In this document: piece by piece, positions 1 to 6,202 of the stretch
Numbering within the stretch: position 1 is the first letter of the stretch
How the letters are laid out: each line of letters starts with the position of its first letter
Assembly (NCBI GenBank): GCA_965371355.1
Contig: CBDUYD010000079.1
Coordinates: forward strand, 1 to 13,437
DNA: 13,437 nucleotides
Reading direction: 5' to 3'
Source: JASJHI01 sp965371355
Lineage (GTDB): Bacteria > Actinomycetota > Acidimicrobiia > Acidimicrobiales > Ilumatobacteraceae
The notes under the pieces: model-generated
What the model was told of the DNA's origin: nothing
The model's database searches: none
Seen by the model: the letters and a program-made list of their open reading frames with translations, nothing else
Program-made: the position numbers and the translations under genes

Positions 1-294
1 GGCGCTCGTTCGCTGACCCTGCGCGCGTTCTACCCGGTCCGCAGGGCCCCGCACATGGCGACCGCCGACATCCCGCGGGCCTACGAGGCGCTGCGCATCT
101 TCGCGCGTACCGCCCATGACCCGCGGTTCCAGCTCTCGTTCGAGTTCCGGCCCGGGGATCTCGTCGCCTTCGACAACCACCGCGTCCTCCACGGTCGCGA
201 CGCCTTCGAGATCACCGGTACGCGGCGCCTGCGGGGCTGCTATGCCGATCGGGACGACATCTTGTCTCGGCTCCGGGTGCTGCGCCGTGGCTGA
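1..294 (+). CDS. Gamma-butyrobetaine dioxygenase, C-terminal fragment
   Basis: The 5' end lies outside the window; 97 codons of the C-terminus are visible, ending at TGA 292-294. The family (Fe(II)/2-oxoglutarate dioxygenases, TauD/BBOX type) hydroxylates gamma-butyrobetaine to L-carnitine in the cytoplasm. The segment GDLVAFDNHRVLHGRDAF (visible residues 52-69) carries the distal iron-binding histidine (His64 of the visible part). The following RRLRGCYADRDDILSRLRVL is the characteristic BBOX ending, with an arginine placed to bind 2-oxoglutarate. The next gene is L-carnitine dehydrogenase, starting inside this gene with an 8-base overlap, so substrate and product fit a carnitine route. A trimethyllysine dioxygenase or another TauD-like enzyme is less likely given the neighbour. 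The N-terminal zinc-binding domain typical of BBOX cannot be checked here. Confidence 0.85.
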   Translation, partial: GARSLTLRAFYPVRRAPHMATADIPRAYEALRIFARTAHDPRFQLSFEFRPGDLVAFDNHRVLHGRDAFEITGTRRLRGCYADRDDILSRLRVLRRG

Positions 295-1276
295 GCCGGC
301 CTGCCCATCGGCGGTCGCCGTCATCGGCTGCGGCGTGATCGGCTCGGGTTGGGCGACGCGGATGCGGCTCTCGGGGAGCGACGTGCGCGCCTTCGACCCT
401 TCGAAGGCGGCCGCGGAGGTGCTCGATCACACGCACCGCCAGTCGTCGATCGCGTGGCGTGAACTCGGCGTCGAGCCGCCCGGTGACGCCGTCGGTTCGC
501 TCACGCTGTGCGACTCGCTCGACGCGGCGTGTGACGGCGTGGAGTTGGTGGTCGAGAGCGTCTCGGAGCGACTCGACGTCAAGCACCGGGTCCTGTCGGC
601 GATCGACCGCGCCGGCGATCCGGCGACCGTGATCGCGTCGTCGACATCGGGCTTCCGTCCGAGCGTGCTCGCCGCACCGCTCTCGCACCCCTCCCGATTC
701 CTCGTCGCCCACCCGTTCAATCCCGTCTACCTCATACCGCTGGTCGAGGTCGTCGCGGGCGAGCACACCGACGAGGGCGTCGTCGAGCGGGCGATGAATT
801 GGTACCGGGCGCTCGGCATGCACCCGCTGCGCGTGCGTGCCGAGGTCGATGCCCACATCGCCGATCGTCTGCTCGAGGCGATGTGGCGCGAGGCGCTCTG
901 GCTCGTGAACGACGGGGTCGCGACGACCGAAGAGATCGACGATGTGATCCGGTACGGCTTCGGACTGCGATGGGCGCAGATGGGTGTGTTCGAGACCTAC
1001 CGCATCGCCGGTGGTGCGGGAGGGATGCGACAGTTCATCTCGCACTTCGGCGAGCACCTGCGGTCGCCCTGGACGAGGCTCGTCGACGTACCCGACCTCA
1101 CCGACGAGTTGGTCGAGACGATCGCCGCTCAATCCGACGAGCAGTCGGGTGCTCACGAAATTCGGGAACTCGAACGAATCCGTGACCGCAACCTTGTCGG
1201 CATCCTCCGAGCGCTCGAAGCGAACGACTGGGGAGCCGGGCAGGTCACCGCCGAGATGCGCCGTCGTCGCGGTTGA
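287..1276 (+). CDS. lcdH: L-carnitine dehydrogenase (3-hydroxyacyl-CoA dehydrogenase family)
   Basis: Predicted NAD-dependent cytoplasmic enzyme oxidising L-carnitine to 3-dehydrocarnitine, the first step from carnitine to glycine betaine. GTG 287 gives a 329-residue protein, close to the usual length of about 320, and places the Rossmann motif GCGVIG at residues 14-19. An in-frame ATG at 242 would add an unconserved tail. His142 in AHPFNPVYLIPLVEV and Glu154, 12 residues later, match the catalytic His-Glu pair of 3-hydroxyacyl-CoA dehydrogenases. The stretches EALWLVNDGVATTEEIDD, GLRWAQMGVFETYRIAGG and LTDELVETIAAQSDEQSG are typical of carnitine dehydrogenases and not of fatty-acid enzymes. 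It overlaps the upstream dioxygenase by 8 bases, implying translational coupling. The thiolase/BKACE and thioesterase partners usual in this pathway are not in the window. Its 3' end overlaps the convergent HEAT-repeat gene by 32 bases. Confidence 0.88.
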   Translation: MAEPACPSAVAVIGCGVIGSGWATRMRLSGSDVRAFDPSKAAAEVLDHTHRQSSIAWRELGVEPPGDAVGSLTLCDSLDAACDGVELVVESVSERLDVKHRVLSAIDRAGDPATVIASSTSGFRPSVLAAPLSHPSRFLVAHPFNPVYLIPLVEVVAGEHTDEGVVERAMNWYRALGMHPLRVRAEVDAHIADRLLEAMWREALWLVNDGVATTEEIDDVIRYGFGLRWAQMGVFETYRIAGGAGGMRQFISHFGEHLRSPWTRLVDVPDLTDELVETIAAQSDEQSGAHEIRELERIRDRNLVGILRALEANDWGAGQVTAEMRRRRG

Positions 1277-1757
1277 CCGCATCGAGCCCGGGCTCGAATT
1301 CGGCGAGAACGGACGGACTCTCGGTGCGTTCGCGGATGTCGCGTAGAGCGCGCGTCGCGATCGGGCCGCCGCTGCTTGCGAGCACCCGCGCGACAGAGGC
1401 GAGTTCGATGTCGGTCGGCGCGGTCTCGGCATAGGTCGCGAGACGCTGCTCGGCGGCGGGACCGCCGATGGCGCCGAGAGTCCTCGACGCGCGGATGCGG
1501 CTGTCGAGGTCGCGATCGTCGAGCACATCGGCGAGCGTGTCGATGACGTCGGCATCGTCCCAATCGGCCAGAGCGATGATCGCCCGCGACTTCTGCGGCC
1601 GGTGCTCGCCGCGCACCGGACCCGTCGCCAGCCCCTTGAGCACCTCGAGCGCATCGTCTCCCAGCGCGCGCAGCCGCTCGCGGGCCCGCTCGTCGAAGTG
1701 CTCGACCGAGAGCAGCCGTCGCACCTCGATCTCGATCTCGATCGCGTCTCCGGTCAT
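1245..1757 (-). CDS. Small HEAT-repeat protein
   Basis: A 170-residue protein starting at ATG 1757, with a strong ribosome-binding site (GGGAGG, 8 bases upstream). It is built of alpha-helical HEAT/PBS-lyase-like repeats. Recognisable helix pairs include KSRAIIALADWDDADVIDTL, DSRIRASRTLGAIGGPAAEQ and ASVARVLASSGGPIATRAL. It has no signal peptide, membrane segment or catalytic motif, so a cytoplasmic protein-protein interaction role is the most that can be inferred. It follows the metalloprotease gene by 13 bases and is probably co-transcribed; it might be a partner or inhibitor of that protease, but this is speculation. The N-terminus contains an acidic EIEIEIEV stretch encoded by a hexanucleotide repeat. 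Its last 32 bases overlap the convergent carnitine dehydrogenase gene. Confidence 0.7.
   Translation of the reverse strand: MTGDAIEIEIEVRRLLSVEHFDERARERLRALGDDALEVLKGLATGPVRGEHRPQKSRAIIALADWDDADVIDTLADVLDDRDLDSRIRASRTLGAIGGPAAEQRLATYAETAPTDIELASVARVLASSGGPIATRALRDIRERTESPSVLAEFEPGLDAVNRDDGASRR
1725..1742 (-). repeat. Three-copy hexanucleotide tandem repeat inside the HEAT gene
   Basis: CTCGAT is repeated three times without interruption on the plus strand; on the coding strand it encodes alternating Glu-Ile near the N-terminus. Because the unit is 6 bases, copy-number change would keep the reading frame. Confidence 0.6.
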
Positions 1758-1770
1758 CTCGCGTACCTCC

Positions 1771-3555
1771 CTAGTCGGCCCACGTAACCGCGTTGCCCCG
1801 GGCGATCGCCACCTCGGCGAGCGACAGTTGGATCGATGTCTGGTTCGTCCCGTCGCCCATCATCAGGTTGGCCTGCTCGGCCGCGGTGCACGGGTCGGCG
1901 TTGGCGTTGTCGCACATGTGCGGCAGCCCGAGGAAGTGGCCGATCTCGTGGGAGAGCGAACTCACGATCCGTCGGAAGTTTGCGTTGGTGTTCACGGCCT
2001 GCCCGCCGCGCGTGTCCTGCACCCAGATCGATGGCGGGTTACCGTTCCGGGTCGGGACCGACCAGTTGCTCCCCGTCGACGTGGTGCGCACGAAGTAGAC
2101 GTTCATCACGTCGGGCACGTTGTTGTCTCCGGCGATGTCGGCCAGGTCGTCGAAGTCCTGGGTCGTGACGTCGGGCATCATCTGGGCGAGCGCGTCGTCG
2201 ACCTCGACTTCGCCGAAGTCGATCACCCGGAAAGTGAGCTGGGCCTGCGTCCAGATTGCATTCACCGAACCGGCACCGGTTCGGTAGGCGGCGGTGTTGA
2301 GGTTGTCGATCAGTGCGGCGGATCCGGTCATCGAGCGGTCGGGCCCGATCGTGGCGGTCGTCGCGCCGATCACGTTCCAGCACTGCACCGGAATCTCGAA
2401 GGCGACGTTGCGCGCGGTCCAGGCGGGACCGAACCGGTTGTGCGCGTCGGCGCCGGCGTCGAGGAAGAGGGCGGCCGTGCTGTCGCTGAACGGCGTGGTC
2501 GAGCCGTTGAGGAAGATTCGCACCCGCTCGGGTCGCCAGCCGTTCGTCCCCGCCTTGCGGAGCCCGATGTTGCGGATGTCCGACCGCTGCATGCCATCGT
2601 GCACGGTGAGGTCGAAGTCGTCGGCGCGTCCCCTCTCGAAGTCGTTGCGGGCGATGTTGTCGAGCAGCCACTCCCTCGTGCCGACGTCGAGGTAGACGGC
2701 GTCGTCGGTCTGCGAGTAGCGACCTCGGCCGGTCGTGATCCGCACCCGCATCGCGTCGACCGGCGCCCCGGCGTCGGCTGAGATCGGCACCGGCTGCGGG
2801 TAGTCGGTAGCGGTCCACCTCAGACCATGTTGCAGCTGGGCCCCGGCTCCGCCGTCGAGCCACATGTCGATCGGGCCGTCATACAGCGGTGCTGCGAGCA
2901 TCTCCTCGTCGTTCACCCACACCCGGATCCGGCTCGGACGCCACCCGTCGCGACCGGTCTTGCGCACACCGATCTGTCTGATGTGGTGCATCCGCAGCCG
3001 GTCGATGTCGGAGATCGTGAACGTGTCGGTGCGGCCGGGCTCGAAGTCGTTCCGGTTCGTGTTGTTCAGTTGCCACTCGCGGGTGCCGATCGAGAACAGG
3101 ACCCGGTTGTCGGTACCCGCGGCGGCGCGCGTGTCGGTCGTCGTGCGAACGACGATGTTGCGCACGACCACCGCGCGATCGCGGAAACGTTGCGGGAAGT
3201 CGGTCGCCTGCCAGAGCACACCGGCGAGCTGTTCCGCACCGGCTCCCTGATCGAGCCAGATGTCGATCCTGCCGCTGTAGATCAGGTCGCCGTTCACGCG
3301 GACCCTGATCCACCTCGGTTGCCATCCGTTGGTTCCGCTCTTGGAGAGGCCGATCCTGCGGATGTCGCTCGTGTCGAGGTCGGAGTTGACCTCGAGGTCG
3401 AACGTGTCGGTCGCACCGGGCAGGAAGTCGTTGCGACCCACGTTGTCGAGTTGCCATTGCCGGGTACCGACATCGAAGAAGACGCGGTCGTCGGTGCCGT
3501 CGATGCCGCCGCTCGCGGTCGTCACCTCGACGACCAGGTCTTGGACTGCAACCAT
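1771..3555 (-). CDS. Triple-PLAT-domain zinc metalloprotease
   Basis: A 594-residue protein. Three PLAT/LH2-like beta-sandwich repeats (about residues 6-115, 131-250 and 267-380) share the pattern TDDxVxxDVGTRxWxLDN, RNDFxxGxxDxF, IRxIGLxKxGxxGWxP and a final FLDAGA or WLDGGAGA stretch. A metzincin-type peptidase domain follows (about 388-594). It holds HEIGHFLGLPH with zinc ligands His536, His540 and His546 and catalytic Glu537, and a candidate Met-turn LMMG at 564-567. The peptidase probably cleaves proteins, while PLAT domains in other proteins bind lipid or protein partners. ATG 3555 is preceded by AGGGG at a 5-base spacing; longer versions run into the upstream gene and add no signal sequence. 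No secretion signal is therefore visible, which is odd for this type. It lies downstream of the formate dehydrogenase genes and 13 bases before the HEAT gene. Confidence 0.8.
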   Translation of the reverse strand: MVAVQDLVVEVTTASGGIDGTDDRVFFDVGTRQWQLDNVGRNDFLPGATDTFDLEVNSDLDTSDIRRIGLSKSGTNGWQPRWIRVRVNGDLIYSGRIDIWLDQGAGAEQLAGVLWQATDFPQRFRDRAVVVRNIVVRTTTDTRAAAGTDNRVLFSIGTREWQLNNTNRNDFEPGRTDTFTISDIDRLRMHHIRQIGVRKTGRDGWRPSRIRVWVNDEEMLAAPLYDGPIDMWLDGGAGAQLQHGLRWTATDYPQPVPISADAGAPVDAMRVRITTGRGRYSQTDDAVYLDVGTREWLLDNIARNDFERGRADDFDLTVHDGMQRSDIRNIGLRKAGTNGWRPERVRIFLNGSTTPFSDSTAALFLDAGADAHNRFGPAWTARNVAFEIPVQCWNVIGATTATIGPDRSMTGSAALIDNLNTAAYRTGAGSVNAIWTQAQLTFRVIDFGEVEVDDALAQMMPDVTTQDFDDLADIAGDNNVPDVMNVYFVRTTSTGSNWSVPTRNGNPPSIWVQDTRGGQAVNTNANFRRIVSSLSHEIGHFLGLPHMCDNANADPCTAAEQANLMMGDGTNQTSIQLSLAEVAIARGNAVTWAD

Positions 3556-3559
3556 GTCG

Positions 3560-3603
3560 GCCCCTCGATGTTGCCCCCCGGTCGAGGGTAGCAAACGAGG
3601 GGC
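3560..3603 (-). promoter_or_regulatory. Hairpin covering the metalloprotease ribosome-binding site
   Basis: The 47-base gap between the iron-sulfur subunit and the protease gene forms an imperfect hairpin. GCCCCTCG at 3560-3567 is complementary to CGAGGGGC at 3596-3603 (8 bp). An inner TTGC/GCAA stem (3571-3574 with 3591-3594) continues it, and a GC-rich tip may add more pairs. The AGGGG Shine-Dalgarno element of the protease (3561-3565 on the minus strand) is inside the outer stem, so the structure could lower translation. No T-run follows, so it is not a typical intrinsic terminator. Confidence 0.5.
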
Positions 3604-4454
3604 TACTCGGCGTCGGGACGGTTCTGGGCGTGCTGGTAGCCGAACCTGCCCTTGATGCACAGGTTGCCGCTGGTGATCGGGTGGTCGGGCGGCGAGGTGA
3701 CGTTGACGATCGTGTTGTCCTGGACGTGCAGCGTGAGGTTGCAGCCGACGCCGCAGAACGCGCAGATCGTGTCGGTGGCGGTCTGACGAGATTCGTCCCA
3801 CTCACCCGTTTCGCGCAGGTCGTACTCGCTCTTCGACATCAGCGCGCCGGTCGGGCACACCTGGATGCAGTTGCCGCAGTAGACGCACGCCGAGTCGGGG
3901 AGTGCGACGTCGTTCTCGGTCGAGACGCGCGACTCGAAGCCCCGGCCGGCGATCTCGATGACGAAGCTGTTCTGCCACTGCTCACCGCAGGCATCGACGC
4001 ACTGGTAGCAGAGGATGCACTTGGCGTAGTCGCGGACGTACAGGTCGTTGTCGACCAGCACCGGTTGGTCGACGGTCGCCGCCCGGTCGCCGTAGCGGGA
4101 GGAATCGGCGCCGTACTCGGCGATCCATCCGGCGACCCCGTCGGTCAGCGAGAGGTCGACCGACGAATCGAGGAACTCGAGCACCATCTTCCTCGAGTGG
4201 TCGACGCGCTCGGATCGGGTTTGCACGACCATGTCGGGTTCGACGGGGCGTGAACACGACGGGACGAGTGTGCGCGAGCCCTCCACCTCGACTACGCACA
4301 GCCGACAGGCGTTCTTCGGGGTGATCGTCTCGCCGTAGCAGAGCGTCGGGATGTTCCCGCCCCGGCCACCGCAGGCGTCGAGCAGCGTCGTGCCCTCGGC
4401 AACGGTGATCTCCCGCCCGTCGATCCGGAGGGTCACCGATGTGGGTTCAGTCAT
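3603..4454 (-). CDS. Formate dehydrogenase iron-sulfur subunit (detached N-terminal half of the alpha subunit)
   Basis: A 283-residue electron-transfer protein equivalent to the N-terminal half of NuoG-like formate dehydrogenase alpha chains. It has a [2Fe-2S] ferredoxin domain (Cys39, 50, 53, 67), two [4Fe-4S] clusters (Cys146/149/152/156 and Cys190/193/196/200), and the first part of the molybdopterin Fe4S4 domain, with Cys231/234/238 in CAFCGVGC and Cys266 in CIKGR. It then stops, exactly where a full-length alpha chain would continue into the molybdenum domain encoded at 6203-8128. The His-Cys cluster ligands (HPxDC-type motif) expected around residues 85-115 are missing. It probably carries electrons from the molybdenum site to the NuoE-NuoF fusion. 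ATG 4454 overlaps the fusion gene by 8 bases and has GGGAG 9 bases upstream. A truncated pseudogene is unlikely because the missing part is present intact in the same operon. Confidence 0.85.
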   Translation of the reverse strand: MTEPTSVTLRIDGREITVAEGTTLLDACGGRGGNIPTLCYGETITPKNACRLCVVEVEGSRTLVPSCSRPVEPDMVVQTRSERVDHSRKMVLEFLDSSVDLSLTDGVAGWIAEYGADSSRYGDRAATVDQPVLVDNDLYVRDYAKCILCYQCVDACGEQWQNSFVIEIAGRGFESRVSTENDVALPDSACVYCGNCIQVCPTGALMSKSEYDLRETGEWDESRQTATDTICAFCGVGCNLTLHVQDNTIVNVTSPPDHPITSGNLCIKGRFGYQHAQNRPDAE

Positions 4455-6198
4455 CGGAGAACACTCCCAGGTCGGCGATCGCGGACTCGATGGCGCCGTG
4501 TGCGGTCTGCCCGAGGCCGCAGATCGAGGCGTCGGTCATCGCCCGACCGATGTCGGCGAGCAACCCGAGCTGCGAACCTCGATCTCCGTTTCGATCTCCG
4601 GTTCGATCGTCTGCCGCGAGGCGTACCAGGACCTCCTGCTGACGGACCGTGCCGACCCGGCACGGCACGCACTGGCCGCACGACTCGTCGCGGAAGAACG
4701 CCGCGATCCGCTGCAGGTGGTCGACGATCGGAACCGACTCGTCGAGCAGCATCACCACACCAGAGCCGAGCGTGAGGCCGGCGTCGCGCACCGAGTCGTG
4801 GTCGAGGACGAGATCGAGGCGGTCGGGTGCGACGAACCGGCCGGCGGCCCCGCCGAGGAGGATCGCCCGCAGGGTCGACCCGTCGCGGACGCCGCCCGCC
4901 AGGTCGATCAGGTCGCCGAGGGTGAGTCCCATCTCGACCTCGTACACGCCCGGCGTCGCGACGGCCCCCGACAGGCAGAACAGCCGTCGCCCCGCGCCGG
5001 CGCGGCCGAGCACGATCGACGGGACGTTGATCAGCGTCTCGACGTTGTTGACCACGGTCGGCTCGCCGAACAGCCCGACCTCGAACGGGAACGGTGGCTT
5101 GTTGCGCGGCTCGCCGCGGTGGCCCTCGATCGAGTTGAAGATCGCCGTCTCCTCGCCGCAGATGTAGGCGCCGGCACCGAGCATGAGTGTGATGTCGAAC
5201 CCGTTGCCGAGGACGCCGCGCTCGCGGAACATGTCGATCGCCGCATGCAGCGTGCGCCCGGCGCGCGGGTACTCGCCGCGCAGATAGATCCAGCCGTGTG
5301 CGCACCCGGTGGCGAGTGCGGCGATGCACATCGACTCGAGCAGCGCGAACGGATCGTTCTCGATGAGGGCCCTGTCCTTGAACGTGCCCGGTTCGGACTC
5401 ATCCGCGTTGCACACGAGGTGGTGCGGGGTCGTCGGCTGCGATCGCACCGCCTGCCACTTGCGCCCGGTCGGGAACGATGCCCCACCGCGTCCCACCAGC
5501 CCGGCCTCGTCGATCGCCCGGATCACCTCGTCGGGCCCGATGTCGCGCGCCCGGTCGAGGGCGACGAGTCCGCCATCGGCGACGTACGCGTCGAAGTCGA
5601 GCGGATCGGCGCGTCCGGCGCGCCGGAGGAGCACGAGGTCGGGGCCGCCCGCCTGCGGAACGGCCGCCGCCGGAGGAGCCTCGTCGCCCGGATGTGGTGA
5701 GTCACCTTCCGCCAGTGCGGTGAGTCGCCCGCTCGTCGTCGGGCCGTGCACCGCCGAACGGGCCGGATCGCCGGCGTCGATCACGAGTGTCGCGGGAGCG
5801 CGCTCGCACAACCCGAGGCAGGCCGAGGCCTCGACCCCCGGTGGCAGGCCCTCGTCGCTCGGACCGCCCGCCGCGCGGCAGGCGAGGTCGACGCATGCGT
5901 GCACCTGGTGCATCGGCCGCTCGACGGTCGAGAACAGTGAGTAGAACGTGGCGACGCCGTAGACCTCGGCGGGGGAGATGTCGAGGCGTTCGGCGATGTG
6001 GTCGATCGCCTCCTGGCCGATCCAGCCGACCCGATCGTTGACCGCGTGCAGCGTCGGCAGCAGGAGGTGGCGATCCGCCCGCCGGTCGTGGCCTCCGACG
6101 GCGTCGTGCGAGCCGAGCGGCAGCTCCGGTCCCAGTACCGATTCGACGGCCTCGCGCTCGTCGGGCGTCGGTGGAATGCCGCGCGTCTCGACGTCCAC
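4447..6198 (-). CDS. NuoE-NuoF fusion, NAD-linked diaphorase subunit of formate dehydrogenase
   Basis: A 583-residue fusion. The N-terminal NuoE-like thioredoxin-fold domain (about 20-160) carries the [2Fe-2S] ligands Cys102, Cys107, Cys127 and Cys131. A Pro/Ala-rich linker (about 165-185) leads to a NuoF-like domain. This has VGRGGASFPTGRKW (235-248, NADH site), LVCNADESEPGTFKDR (261-276, FMN site), GAGAYICGEETAI, and the [4Fe-4S] ligands Cys507, Cys510, Cys513 and Cys560. In NAD-dependent formate dehydrogenases this module passes electrons to NAD+; Complex I itself is excluded because only E/F-type parts occur, beside a formate dehydrogenase. The start is GTG 6198, 4 bases after the catalytic subunit stops, with a purine-rich GGGGGCTGAG upstream. 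It overlaps the iron-sulfur gene by 8 bases. A short Asp-Arg-rich insertion (about 531-540) just before the last cysteine comes from a tandem repeat. Confidence 0.9.
   Translation of the reverse strand: MDVETRGIPPTPDEREAVESVLGPELPLGSHDAVGGHDRRADRHLLLPTLHAVNDRVGWIGQEAIDHIAERLDISPAEVYGVATFYSLFSTVERPMHQVHACVDLACRAAGGPSDEGLPPGVEASACLGLCERAPATLVIDAGDPARSAVHGPTTSGRLTALAEGDSPHPGDEAPPAAAVPQAGGPDLVLLRRAGRADPLDFDAYVADGGLVALDRARDIGPDEVIRAIDEAGLVGRGGASFPTGRKWQAVRSQPTTPHHLVCNADESEPGTFKDRALIENDPFALLESMCIAALATGCAHGWIYLRGEYPRAGRTLHAAIDMFRERGVLGNGFDITLMLGAGAYICGEETAIFNSIEGHRGEPRNKPPFPFEVGLFGEPTVVNNVETLINVPSIVLGRAGAGRRLFCLSGAVATPGVYEVEMGLTLGDLIDLAGGVRDGSTLRAILLGGAAGRFVAPDRLDLVLDHDSVRDAGLTLGSGVVMLLDESVPIVDHLQRIAAFFRDESCGQCVPCRVGTVRQQEVLVRLAADDRTGDRNGDRGSQLGLLADIGRAMTDASICGLGQTAHGAIESAIADLGVFSDD
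4579..4608 (-). repeat. 12-base tandem repeat inside the NuoE-NuoF gene
   Basis: TCGATCTCCGTT is followed directly by TCGATCTCCGGT and then by a partial third TCGATC. It encodes the repetitive GDRNGDR stretch in the C-terminal iron-sulfur domain. The 12-base unit preserves the frame, so this is a candidate length-variable site. Confidence 0.6.
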
Positions 6199-6202
6199 GG
6201 CC

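Noticed and set aside
212..1654. 480-codon minus-strand reading frame antisense to the carnitine dehydrogenase
   Set aside because: Repetitive charged translation without motifs; the opposite strand encodes a clear dehydrogenase, and the real minus-strand gene is the HEAT protein in another frame.
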